Shown: one piece after another, positions 1 to 8,049 of the stretch
Numbering within the stretch: the stretch's first letter is position 1
Layout of the letters: each line of letters opens with the position of its first letter
Source of the DNA: an uncultured Bacteroidales bacterium
Lineage (GTDB): Bacteria; Bacteroidota; Bacteroidia; Bacteroidales; F082
Direction: 5' to 3'
DNA length: 54,536 nt
Assembly: GCA_905233685.1 (NCBI GenBank)
Contig: CAJOEZ010000029.1
Span: forward strand, 1-54,536
Program-made: the position numbers and the translations under genes
Notes under the pieces: model-generated
Told to the model about the DNA's origin: nothing
Seen by the model: the letters and a program-made list of their open reading frames with translations, nothing else
The model's database searches: none

Positions 1-2520
1 CTTCAATTCTTGGTTGATTCGAAAAGCGAACATATCACCAAGGAAATGCGGGTTTCGATGCAGGCTGGTGAAATTGTCGGGAGGATTTACGATGCATTGC
101 TAAAGCAGTACGATGACAATTCGCCTGAGGCTTTGAGGTGGCTCAATATTCTTTGCGTCCGCATAGTATTCTGCCTGTACGCGGAGGATGCTGGAATCTT
201 CCGGCACGACCAGTTCCATGACTTCATGGCCTCATACGAGGCAAGGGATATGCGCAGAGCATTAGCCGACTTGTTCGTGGCACTAAATACTCCTTTGGAA
301 AAAAGAAGCCGCTATATAGCCGATGACCTCGGAGCCTTTCCCTACACCAACGGCGGCCTGTTTGAAGAAGAGATTGAGATACCGCAGTTTACCGAGGAAC
401 TAAAACAAACCTTACTCCAAAATGCGAGTTTTGATTTTGATTGGAGTGAGATTTCGCCGACCATTTTCGGTGCAGTGTTTGAAAGCACTTTGAACCCCGA
501 AACACGACGCAGCGGCGGAATGCATTACACCTCAATAGAGAACATTCACAAGGTGATAGACCCGCTTTTCCTGAACGAACTTCGTCGTGAACTGGACGGG
601 ATTTTGGAAGAGAATGTGGAAAAAACTCGTTTGCGTCGTTTGGACGAATACCAAAACAAGCTGGCTTCCCTCACATTCCTTGACCCTGCCTGTGGTAGCG
701 GCAATTTCCTGACCGAAACCTACTTGTCGTTGCGCCGTTTGGAAAACGAGGTCATTCGCGAGCGCTATCATGGCCAAATGATGTTAGGCGAGTTCAAGAA
801 CCCTGTTAAGGTTAGCATCCAGCAGTTCTATGGCATCGAAATCAACGACTTCGCTGTCACAGTGGCCACCACCGCGCTTTGGATTTCTGAGGCACAAATG
901 CTTGCTGAAACCGAGCGAATCATACAGCATGACATCGACTTCCTACCGCTGAAATCATATTCCAACATCAAGGAAGGAAATGCTCTGCGTATAGATTGGT
1001 CCACCTTGGAGAAAGATGCGGGGATACCGTATTTATACGCCAAGAAACTCAATGTGTTCGAGGTGGAGGATATTCCCGAGGAAGTGATTTCAGCCTCCCC
1101 TTCAATGGTGAGCGACCCCGTAGCAGAATACGGCAGGATGTACGACGAATTGAACGTTGTCACTCAAGAAATTGAGAAAAAAACACTTCCACAAAAGCAA
1201 GCACCCAAACCTGTTGTTTACAACTACATTATGGGCAATCCTCCGTTTGTGGGAGCACGAATGATGGCTCAAGGCAGTTGGCAAAAGAAGGATGTGGAAG
1301 ATTTGTTCGGGAAAATTAAGGATGTTCAAGATTTGGATTACGTCTGCTGCTGGTACAAAAAAGCGGCTCAATTGATACAAGGAAAACACACTCAAGTGGG
1401 CTTCGTTTCCACCAACAGTGTTTCACAAGGTGCGCAGGTACCCATTCTTTGGAATGTTTTGTTGAACCAGCATCATATCCACATCAATTTCGCCTACCAG
1501 ACCTTCAAATGGAGCAGCGAGGCATGTGAGAAAGCAGCTGTTCACTGTGTCATCATTGGATTTGGCTACGATGAAGCAAATGTAAAACGGCTGTTTCTTT
1601 CGGATGGGAAAACACTGAATGTCAGCAATATTAGCCCTTATTTAATGGAAGGCGACAACACTTTTGTTGTTAGTCGCAAGACCCCACTATGCGATGTGCC
1701 TACAATGAACTTTGGCAACCAACCACGCGATGGTGGCCACTTCATTTTAAGCGATGAAGAGAAAACGGATGTGCTGAATAAGGAGCCGCAACTTGCCAAA
1801 TGGATTCGTCCCTATATTGGTGCTGAAGAATTCATCAAGCAAAAAAGCCGTTGGTGCTTATGGCTTAGGGATGCATCACCTTCTGACATCAAGCAAAGCA
1901 AAACACTTTATGACCGTGTTAATGCTGTAAGACAATTTCGATTATCGTCTTCTGCAAAAACAACAATCGGGTATGCCAATGTTCCACATTCTTTTGCCCA
2001 AGTCACCCAACCCGAAGGCGTGGATTGTTTGCTTATTCCTCGTGTTTCATCGGAACGCCGAAGATATGCTCCCATAGGTTTCATCAAGGCAGGTGTCGTT
2101 GCTTCTGATGCAGTTCAAATCGTACCTGATGCCACACTCTATCATTTTGGTATCCTGACCTCAATTGTCCACATGGCTTGGATGAGAGTTGTATGCGGAA
2201 GGCTGAAAAGCGATTATCGTTACAGCAAAGAGCAGGTTTACAACACTTTCCCGTGGCCAATGCCTACTGAGGCACAAAAGGGAAAAATCGAAAAGACAGC
2301 CCAACAAATATTGGATGCACGAGCAATCTATCCAAACTGTTCATTGGCTGAACTATACGACGAAACAACCATGCCCAATGAACTCCGCAAGGCACACAAA
2401 GCCAATGACAATGCCGTGCTGGAGGCTTATGGATTTGACAAAAAAACCATTTCTGACGAAAATGAGGGCCTGATTGTTGCTGAATTGTTCAAACTTTATC
2501 AATCATTAACAAACACATGA
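1..2520 (+). CDS. MmeI-like class I SAM-dependent DNA methyltransferase (type IIG/IIL restriction-modification), 5'-truncated
   Basis: The reading frame is open to the left edge, so the N-terminus lies outside the window; about 839 residues are visible. The first ~180 residues resemble the helical spacer of MmeI-type enzymes. The methyltransferase core follows: motif I DPACGSGNF near visible residue 225 and catalytic motif IV NPPF near residue 410, the pattern of adenine-N6 methylases. A target-recognition region and a C-terminal helical tail ending in ELFKLYQSLTNT complete it. Family members methylate and often cut DNA with one polypeptide; the nuclease motif would sit in the missing N-terminus, so restriction activity cannot be judged. 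The stop overlaps the next ORF by ATGA. Base composition becomes AT-richer in the second half, which fits horizontal acquisition. Role as a DNA methylase is confident; the subtype is inferred. Confidence 0.85.
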   Translation, partial: LQFLVDSKSEHITKEMRVSMQAGEIVGRIYDALLKQYDDNSPEALRWLNILCVRIVFCLYAEDAGIFRHDQFHDFMASYEARDMRRALADLFVALNTPLEKRSRYIADDLGAFPYTNGGLFEEEIEIPQFTEELKQTLLQNASFDFDWSEISPTIFGAVFESTLNPETRRSGGMHYTSIENIHKVIDPLFLNELRRELDGILEENVEKTRLRRLDEYQNKLASLTFLDPACGSGNFLTETYLSLRRLENEVIRERYHGQMMLGEFKNPVKVSIQQFYGIEINDFAVTVATTALWISEAQMLAETERIIQHDIDFLPLKSYSNIKEGNALRIDWSTLEKDAGIPYLYAKKLNVFEVEDIPEEVISASPSMVSDPVAEYGRMYDELNVVTQEIEKKTLPQKQAPKPVVYNYIMGNPPFVGARMMAQGSWQKKDVEDLFGKIKDVQDLDYVCCWYKKAAQLIQGKHTQVGFVSTNSVSQGAQVPILWNVLLNQHHIHINFAYQTFKWSSEACEKAAVHCVIIGFGYDEANVKRLFLSDGKTLNVSNISPYLMEGDNTFVVSRKTPLCDVPTMNFGNQPRDGGHFILSDEEKTDVLNKEPQLAKWIRPYIGAEEFIKQKSRWCLWLRDASPSDIKQSKTLYDRVNAVRQFRLSSSAKTTIGYANVPHSFAQVTQPEGVDCLLIPRVSSERRRYAPIGFIKAGVVASDAVQIVPDATLYHFGILTSIVHMAWMRVVCGRLKSDYRYSKEQVYNTFPWPMPTEAQKGKIEKTAQQILDARAIYPNCSLAELYDETTMPNELRKAHKANDNAVLEAYGFDKKTISDENEGLIVAELFKLYQSLTNT

Positions 2521-2720
2521 AAAAGAAACCGAAAATAGATTTTTCCACGATTCTTCACCTTGCAGAAGCATATCAAGACCAATACAAAGAAAGGGGGCTT
2601 TGCCTATCTCCTGCGCAAAACGATGCAAGTTTTCGCGATTTCGTAGCACAGTACTATTCTGCATTGTACTGGGAGAAACCTGTTTCTCTTGTTATTGACC
2701 CTAATGTTCTTCTATTCTAA
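2517..2720 (+). CDS. small ORF of unknown function overlapping the methylase stop
   Basis: A 67-residue ORF starts on the ATGA overlap with the methylase stop, which suggests translational coupling. The sequence is soluble, with no signal peptide or membrane segment and no motif I recognise. Its stop (2718-2720) is followed in the same frame by a piece that matches the methylase C-terminus (see 2724-2837). It may therefore be the front part of a protein whose end was replaced by recombination, or a genuine small accessory gene. No function is proposed. Confidence 0.45.
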   Translation: MKKKPKIDFSTILHLAEAYQDQYKERGLCLSPAQNDASFRDFVAQYYSALYWEKPVSLVIDPNVLLF

Positions 2721-2723
2721 CAC

Positions 2724-2837
2724 AATACGAACGACCGTGCAGTAATGGCCGCTTATGGCTTTGATATTAAAATGACAGAGAGCCAATGCGTGGCGGAATT
2801 GTTCAAGTTGTATCAAGCCTTTACAAAAGGCAATTAA
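2724..2837 (+). pseudogene. remnant of a second methylase C-terminus
   Basis: Read in the same frame as the small ORF just upstream, but after its stop, this stretch encodes NDRAVMAAYGFD, then CVAELFKLYQAF and a stop (2835-2837). The preceding methylase ends with NDNAVLEAYGFD and VAELFKLYQSL, so this is clearly a copy of the same C-terminal tail. It has no start of its own. It marks an old duplication or a replaced second methylase gene at this locus. Confidence 0.75.
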
Positions 2838-2842
2838 GCTCC

Positions 2843-2880
2843 GCCATCTCCATCCCTCTCTCCGTCGCCATTTAATCGGG
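2843..2880. repeat. left direct repeat flanking the AAA ATPase gene
   Basis: Begins GCCATCTCCATCCC and contains CCGTCGCCAT, ending TCGGG. An imperfect direct copy lies at 4318-4356 on the other side of the ATPase gene, with the same order of blocks. The pair brackets one gene plus its promoter. Confidence 0.65.
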
Positions 2881-2881
2881 A

Positions 2882-4228
2882 TCAGTGTTGATGCTTAACG
2901 TTACCTGTACAGAAAACCGCATACAAAGGTATGGATTTGATGCCGTTGGCAAAGCCGAAGTTCTTGCTGGAGATACGGTAACCTACGGAACAGTCATATT
3001 TCTTCTTGAAATCATTCATGCTGATGGCCTTTACCTTCCTGCCTTTCTTCACTTCGACAGGGATGACCTCCATGCCGTTTTGGATGACGAAGTCCACCTC
3101 GCCCGTGTTCCCGTTTTTCCAGTAACGCAATGCAACACCATTGGTAGTCAACGCTTGTCCCACGTAATTCTCAGCCACCGAGCCCAAGAAGGTGTTGTCG
3201 CTTTCGATGGACGACAGTAGCATCTGCACGGGAATGTCCGCCTTGGTGTTCAGCAATCCCACATCGTGCATATAGATCTTGAAATCGCTGTCATCCTCCT
3301 GAGTAGAGATGGGGATGAAACCGTGCGAAATCAGTTTGCATCGGAGCGTGATGCCTGCCTGAAGCAGCCATTCGATGGCCTCGCCAAACACAGCTGCCGT
3401 ACCACCTTTTTGGGCCAGCTTGTATTGGAATTTTCGGTTCTCCTTGGCGAGTTGCGCAGGGATGGAGTCATAACAAGCCCTAATCTTCACCGTGGTGGAA
3501 GGCTTGGCATATTTCCCCATGTCGGTGTTATAGCCTGTAAGTATGGATTGTTGGACCATCCTGGATTCAAGATAGCTGTGAGTCTCGACATATTTTGAAA
3601 CGCTTTCCGGCATGCCTCCCACAATCAAGTATTTTTGATAGAGATCCAATGCCATGGCATGCACCGATTCGGACATGGGAGTGTTGTTTTGGTAATGTTC
3701 CTTTATGGTCTCAGCAAGAATGTGATGACCCATTGCCCATAGAAATTCCTCAAAATCCATAGGATATAAGCTAAATTCATCCACTTTCCCAACGGGGTAT
3801 GAGAAGGGCTCTTCGTCACTATTCTCGTCTTTCTTTTCTCCTTTATTAATAGCGATGCCCAACAGACTCCCCGCTGCAACGATGTCGTATTCGGGATGGT
3901 CTTCCCTGAAGTATTTCAAAGCAAGCAACGCACGTTTGCAGTCCTGGATTTCATCGAGAATCACCAATGTTTCATGCGGAAAGATTCTGATGTCATACAT
4001 TGATTCAATGTAAGCAATAATCTCCAATGGCTCAATGGTCCTACTCAAGAACTCCCTGACGTTAGGAACCAAATCCAAACTGATTCGGATGTAATTCTTG
4101 TAGTATTGTTTCCCAAATTCCTCCAGAATATAGGTTTTTCCTACCTGTCTGGCACCATTCAGAATGAGAGGTTTGTGGTCGGGCCTATTTTTCCACGCAA
4201 GTAGACTCTCTATGATTTTTCTTTTCAT
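2882..4228 (-). CDS. AAA family ATPase with DUF4143 domain
   Basis: 448 residues. The N-terminal AAA domain carries Walker A GARQVGKT about residues 25-32 and Walker B LVILDEIQD. The C-terminal part matches DUF4143 and ends in a restriction-endonuclease-like core, GEVDFVIQNG followed by PVEVKKG, the D/ExK pattern. Proteins of this family are widespread in Bacteroidetes, often strain-specific, and their biological role is not settled. The longer ORF would start at 4261, but the ATG at 4228 (MKRKIIESLLAWK) is the usual family start. The gene stands alone, pointing away from the methylase and flanked by direct repeats, which suggests it was inserted as a unit. Family assignment is confident; function is not. 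Confidence 0.85.
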   Translation of the reverse strand: MKRKIIESLLAWKNRPDHKPLILNGARQVGKTYILEEFGKQYYKNYIRISLDLVPNVREFLSRTIEPLEIIAYIESMYDIRIFPHETLVILDEIQDCKRALLALKYFREDHPEYDIVAAGSLLGIAINKGEKKDENSDEEPFSYPVGKVDEFSLYPMDFEEFLWAMGHHILAETIKEHYQNNTPMSESVHAMALDLYQKYLIVGGMPESVSKYVETHSYLESRMVQQSILTGYNTDMGKYAKPSTTVKIRACYDSIPAQLAKENRKFQYKLAQKGGTAAVFGEAIEWLLQAGITLRCKLISHGFIPISTQEDDSDFKIYMHDVGLLNTKADIPVQMLLSSIESDNTFLGSVAENYVGQALTTNGVALRYWKNGNTGEVDFVIQNGMEVIPVEVKKGRKVKAISMNDFKKKYDCSVGYRISSKNFGFANGIKSIPLYAVFCTGNVKHQH

Positions 4229-4258
4229 GGCAATGCTGTTTTGCGAGGCAAAAATAAT

Positions 4259-4307
4259 CAAAAACTATAAAATAATCATAAAAACTGTGATTTTTTCATA
4301 GTTTTTG
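4259..4307. repeat. inverted repeat upstream of the ATPase gene
   Basis: CAAAAACTAT at 4259-4268 pairs with ATAGTTTTTG at 4298-4307, with a second inner pair AATCA/TGATT. It lies immediately upstream of the ATPase start, where it could be an operator or a terminator for leftward-reading transcripts. The stretch 4308-4461 holds the right direct repeat and otherwise nothing I can identify. Confidence 0.5.
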
Positions 4308-4317
4308 ATAAGGAACG

Positions 4318-4356
4318 GCCATCTCCATCCCCTTTTTCCGTCGCCATCTTCTCGGG
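4318..4356. repeat. right direct repeat flanking the AAA ATPase gene
   Basis: Starts GCCATCTCCATCCCC, then CCGTCGCCAT and TCGGG. It matches 2843-2880 in the same orientation with a handful of substitutions and one gap. Confidence 0.65.
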
Positions 4357-4461
4357 TATTTTCATGATTTGTCAACTCCACTCGACAATTATTTCAATAT
4401 TTTGCAAAGTGCAGTTTGCAATTTGGATTTCTGGGAGGAGTTGGAATAGAGTGAAAAAGCG

Positions 4462-5028
4462 CTATCGCCCAAATACGTTTTCGAGCATCACGACAAACTC
4501 CTGATAGGCAACCGTTTCCGAAAGGTCGGAAAGAGCCTCTGCCAAGGAGCGGTAGTACCACTCCACATCAGGCTTACCATTGGGAGCATGGAAGCGTTTC
4601 CATACCTCGTCGCCAATCTGTCGAAAATCCACGGCAATGCCTTGCATGTTGGAGAGTTTGTCGCCGAGAGCCACAATCTTGCTGTCTAAGGGCGCGGCTG
4701 CAAGTTGCTGAAGCTGAATCGCTTTGCGCTCACGCCAAGTCAGGTTTTTATCCGAGGGCGCAGTTTCGTGCTGAACAAGCGTTGCCACGCGGTCACCAAA
4801 CAGCTCACGGATTTGTCCGAGGGTCACATCGGTGTCCTCCACAACATCATGCAAGATGGCTGCGGCCAGCATTTCCTGGTCGTTGGTCATGGTGGCCACA
4901 ATGGCGGCGGCCTCCATGGGATGAATGATATAGGGATAGCCTTTGCAACGTCGTTCGGTGCCACTATGGGCTTCCACGGCGAGCTTCACGGCCTTGTCGA
5001 AAAGACTGGTTTCCAATGGGTTGTTCAT
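4462..5028 (-). CDS. HD-domain (p)ppGpp hydrolase (SpoT/MESH1-like)
   Basis: 188 residues, a stand-alone HD phosphohydrolase of the MESH1/small alarmone hydrolase type. Visible metal and catalytic residues fit: H36 in YIIHP, H60-D61 in AAAILHDVVEDTD, the E64-D65 pair, and D123/N127 in LGDKLSNM. The family removes the 3' pyrophosphate from (p)ppGpp. It is the last gene of a five-gene minus-strand operon and begins 5 bases after the stop of a RelA/SpoT-type synthetase, so synthesis and hydrolysis of the alarmone are encoded as separate adjacent proteins. The substrate is inferred from family and neighbour; a related nucleotide is possible. Confidence 0.85.
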   Translation of the reverse strand: MNNPLETSLFDKAVKLAVEAHSGTERRCKGYPYIIHPMEAAAIVATMTNDQEMLAAAILHDVVEDTDVTLGQIRELFGDRVATLVQHETAPSDKNLTWRERKAIQLQQLAAAPLDSKIVALGDKLSNMQGIAVDFRQIGDEVWKRFHAPNGKPDVEWYYRSLAEALSDLSETVAYQEFVVMLENVFGR

Positions 5029-5033
5029 GGTGT

Positions 5034-6113
5034 TTAAATCAGATTGATTTTTCTTGCTTGCTCACAGATGCGCTTGGCACGCTGATGATGGTAGTCGTTT
5101 TCGCCATAAAGCAGGTTGAACATGCGCACCAACTCGGACTCGCCGTAGCCTTTCTTCAGGATGGTGACGAAACAGAGGTTCTGGAGTGCCACCGAATAGG
5201 TCACGATGTCCAAGCCCGTGCCTGCCAGCTGAAGCAACGCCAACTGATAGGCACTCTCGGCGTTTTCATTGCACATCCTGACGATGTCGCCGATGGTTTT
5301 CATGTTCATGTGCAGCAGCACGTTGTAATACGGCATGAGGTTGTCCTCGTACACCTCCCCTTGGTTGATGGCGGCAATCTTGTCTGCAAGGTTCTTAAAA
5401 GGCCTCAGTTTCAGGAAACCACGGAACGTGTCGCCATTGAGTGGCACCTCGTCAAAGTTGCCGTTGGCCACCATCGACTGCACCGTGCGCCGATAGCCGT
5501 TGATTTCCTTGCGGATGCGGCTAAACTGTTCGTCGGCCATCTCCAGCATTCCTGCAAGACGAGTCATGTTACGTTGGTATTCGAGAGGGATTTCCACATC
5601 ACTCTTGTAACCGATGTCGTGGTACATGTTGGCCCACACATGCTGCAAGGTGCTGCGCATCTGTAATTCAAAACGGAATTGGTTAAGCTGTGGCATTTCG
5701 GGGTCTTTGCACAAAGCCTCGGGAATACGGCAGACGTAGTGGAGCGAGAGATAGCCGAAACGGTCGATTTCGAGCATCTTGCGCTTGTCGACGGAATTGT
5801 CCCAGTCAATTTCAAACAGTTTCTCGGCCAAAGCGGAGATGATATCGACCTCATCGCTGTAGAAAGTGATGATGCGGGCGCCAACAATGTCGGTAATATC
5901 CTCCAAAGAGTGGTATTTGTATCCCTTCAGCTCCAACTTTCCGGTCAGGCTTTGCTCCGTCTTGACACGGGCTTCCAATCCAGAAACGAGGATATGATTC
6001 TCGTCTAAGCAATCGCGCAACAGATTGAGAACTAATGTCTTCATCCGTTCAAAAAGAGGCAGTTTCTCGTGATACTCTTCGAGAATCATCTCGCTTTTCA
6101 TGTCAAGCTTCAT
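5034..6113 (-). CDS. RelA/SpoT-domain (p)ppGpp synthetase, single-domain
   Basis: 359 residues. The RelA/SpoT nucleotidyltransferase fold spans about residues 40-210: R49/K51 in EARVKTEQS, K59, DITDIVGARI (R80), GYLSLHYV at 120-127 and FELQMRSTLQHVW at 148-160 with the catalytic Glu149. These match the ATP- and GTP-binding elements of known alarmone synthetases. There is no N-terminal HD domain and no TGS/ACT tail; residues 215-359 are a helical region without a family I recognise. It is larger than typical small alarmone synthetases (about 200-260 residues). The start codon lies 11 bases after the stop of the STAS gene, inside an operon of regulatory genes, which suggests that the partner switch controls it. 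Confidence 0.85.
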   Translation of the reverse strand: MKLDMKSEMILEEYHEKLPLFERMKTLVLNLLRDCLDENHILVSGLEARVKTEQSLTGKLELKGYKYHSLEDITDIVGARIITFYSDEVDIISALAEKLFEIDWDNSVDKRKMLEIDRFGYLSLHYVCRIPEALCKDPEMPQLNQFRFELQMRSTLQHVWANMYHDIGYKSDVEIPLEYQRNMTRLAGMLEMADEQFSRIRKEINGYRRTVQSMVANGNFDEVPLNGDTFRGFLKLRPFKNLADKIAAINQGEVYEDNLMPYYNVLLHMNMKTIGDIVRMCNENAESAYQLALLQLAGTGLDIVTYSVALQNLCFVTILKKGYGESELVRMFNLLYGENDYHHQRAKRICEQARKINLI

Positions 6114-6124
6114 GACCAGCTCCC

Positions 6125-6427
6125 TCAGACGATGGTGATGATGTTGGAAAATCCGGTGATGTCGAAGACCTCCTTCACGCGGGGAATCATGTTGCGCATC
6201 ACCATCTTGCCGTTGCGTGCCATGACGCTTTTCTGCAACAGAAGAAACACGCGAAGTCCCTGCGACGAGGTGTAAGTCATGTTCGTGCAGTCGATGTCGA
6301 TGTCGGGGGCGTCGCCTTCCATCAGCGGGGCAATGTCTTGCTGAAACTGGTCGGCATTGGTGCTGTCGATGCGCCCGTCAAGTGTCACAAGGGTCTTTTC
6401 GTCTTGTTTGTTTATTGTAACGTTCAT
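6125..6427 (-). CDS. STAS-domain anti-anti-sigma factor-like protein
   Basis: 100 residues, a single STAS domain of the SpoIIAA/RsbV family. The conserved loop is TSSQGLRVF at 53-61, which contains the serine expected to be phosphorylated (S54 or S55). In such systems the unphosphorylated STAS protein binds and sequesters the kinase/anti-sigma factor. Start lies 4 bases after the kinase gene stop. No sigma factor gene is in the operon; the genes that follow are an alarmone synthetase and hydrolase, so the output partner may be one of those rather than a sigma factor. That last point is inference. Confidence 0.85.
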   Translation of the reverse strand: MNVTINKQDEKTLVTLDGRIDSTNADQFQQDIAPLMEGDAPDIDIDCTNMTYTSSQGLRVFLLLQKSVMARNGKMVMRNMIPRVKEVFDITGFSNIITIV

Positions 6428-6431
6428 ATAA

Positions 6432-6842
6432 TCAATTTTTTATTTGTTTTTTCATAACTAACACATTGTTTCCATCCTCATAACGATAACTAATGCTATC
6501 CATCATGTTCTTGCAGAGGTAAATTCCGAGACCGCCGATGGGGCGTTCGTTGGCAGTAAGCGTGACGTCGGGGTCGGCTTTTTCGAGCGGGTTGAAGGGT
6601 GTGCCGGCATCACGCAACTCGATGGTGAGTATTAGCGACTCATCATCCAGCTTGGTGCCTGCCTCAAGCCAGCCGATGCCGCCTTCGTAGGCATACCGCA
6701 CCACGTTTTCGACGGCTTCCTCGATAGAAAGCTCTATCTTGAAGCGCAAGTCGGGATCCTTGGGCATGTCGGGCGAAGCCATCAAGAAGGAGACGATTTC
6801 GCTACTCCTTTCCTTAATTGGGTTAAATCGTTTCTTTGTCAT
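6432..6842 (-). CDS. RsbW/SpoIIAB-like serine kinase (ATP-binding switch protein)
   Basis: 136 residues of the GHKL ATPase fold. The N-box is EEAVENVVRYAY (E42, N46), the G1 box DAGTPFNP, and the lid region ends GGLGIYLCKNMMD. Members phosphorylate a cognate STAS protein and bind a sigma factor or another target. Its start overlaps the phosphatase stop by ATGA, which points to coupled translation and fixed stoichiometry of the switch. No sigma factor is adjacent. Confidence 0.87.
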   Translation of the reverse strand: MTKKRFNPIKERSSEIVSFLMASPDMPKDPDLRFKIELSIEEAVENVVRYAYEGGIGWLEAGTKLDDESLILTIELRDAGTPFNPLEKADPDVTLTANERPIGGLGIYLCKNMMDSISYRYEDGNNVLVMKKQIKN

Positions 6843-7954
6843 AACTTCAAACTAACTATCGTAATATCATCATTTTGTGCATTTCCGTCGACGAATTTCT
6901 CCACTGAATCGTAGAGGCTTTCGACGATGTCTTTTTCCTTTAGAGACGCACCATGGCATGTCTCTACCACGTTTTTTGCCCACGCCATCAGGCGCTCCTC
7001 GCCATATTGGCTTTGGTCGGCTTTCTCGGCCTCGGTCACGCCGTCGGTGTAGGCGATGATTCGGGTACCTAACTTCAGGTCGATTTGCTCGGCCTCATAC
7101 GTGAAATTCTCAAACAAGCCTATCGCCAAATTGGGCTTGCAGTGAAGATAGTATGGCTCGTCGTCAGGAGGCACGATTAGCAGTGGGTTGTGTCCGGCGT
7201 TACAGAAATCCATGTGTCCCGTCTTCATATCAAGGCGGGCGACAAACAGCGTCACGAACATTCCCATCTCATTGGACTGGCTGAAACTGTCGTTGATGCG
7301 GCGCAAGGTCTCGTCCAAGGACAAGCCCATGCCCACCACAAAGCGGAGCATCACCCTCGTGATGGCCATCACCAACGAGGCTGCGACACCCTTGCCCGAC
7401 ACGTCACCAATGGCAAAATAGAGTTTGTCGTCTTTCAAATTAAAGTCGTACAAGTCGCCGCCCACCTTCTTGGCGGGGTCAAGCAACGCATACAAAAAAG
7501 GCGGAAACTCCTTGAGCAGTATCCCTTTCTGGATTTTTCGGGCCAGGTCGAGATCCGACTGGATACGCTCGTTGATGGCAGTAGTGGTTTTCAGCTCTTT
7601 TATATATTCGGTGAGAGATTGCTGCATGGTTTGGAAACTGTCGCGCAGACGCCGCATCTCATCCTCACTCGTGATTTCGGGCAATTCTGCCTTCAGGTCG
7701 CCTTTGGCCATCTCGAGCACGGCCTTAGAGAGTTCCGAAACGGGACGCGTCATGCGATTGATGACCGACCGACAGGAAAAGAAAATGGCTGCAAGGCTGG
7801 CCAAACCTATGGCCATCAAGACGACATGCATCAACTGGGTGTCTTGCAGTGTTTTGTATGCAAAAAACACCGCCACCTGCGCCACAATGCAGATGAGCGA
7901 CACAATGCCGATAATCCTCCAACTCAGCCTATTCGAAAATGATTTGCCTCTCAT
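6839..7954 (-). CDS. membrane SpoIIE/RsbU-type PP2C phosphatase with HAMP domain
   Basis: 371 residues. Two membrane segments lie near residues 13-35 and 40-60 with only a very short segment between them, so there is no sizeable external sensor domain. A HAMP domain follows (about 61-120), then a coiled linker, then the PP2C SpoIIE domain from about residue 145 with VGGDLYDF, AIGDVSGKGVAAS, CNAGHNP and the C-terminal NDDITIV metal site. It should dephosphorylate the STAS protein encoded two genes downstream. It is the first gene of the five-gene operon. A -7-like box TAATTTTG is present on the minus strand at 7982-7975, with no convincing -33 box at normal spacing. Signal input is unknown. 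Confidence 0.88.
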   Translation of the reverse strand: MRGKSFSNRLSWRIIGIVSLICIVAQVAVFFAYKTLQDTQLMHVVLMAIGLASLAAIFFSCRSVINRMTRPVSELSKAVLEMAKGDLKAELPEITSEDEMRRLRDSFQTMQQSLTEYIKELKTTTAINERIQSDLDLARKIQKGILLKEFPPFLYALLDPAKKVGGDLYDFNLKDDKLYFAIGDVSGKGVAASLVMAITRVMLRFVVGMGLSLDETLRRINDSFSQSNEMGMFVTLFVARLDMKTGHMDFCNAGHNPLLIVPPDDEPYYLHCKPNLAIGLFENFTYEAEQIDLKLGTRIIAYTDGVTEAEKADQSQYGEERLMAWAKNVVETCHGASLKEKDIVESLYDSVEKFVDGNAQNDDITIVSLKL

Positions 7955-8022
7955 TTCAACTCGATTTGTTGCAGCAAAATTACAAAAACTTGAACAACAA
8001 AACGATTTCCGAGTTTTTTTTC

Positions 8023-8030
8023 TACTTTTG
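8023..8030 (+). promoter_or_regulatory. -7 box for the phosphotransferase gene
   Basis: TACTTTTG matches the Bacteroidetes TAnnTTTG box, 19 bases before the ATG at 8050. No good -33 TTTG at 19-22 bases, so the call is tentative. Confidence 0.45.
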
Positions 8031-8049
8031 TCGCAGAAATTCCATTTCC

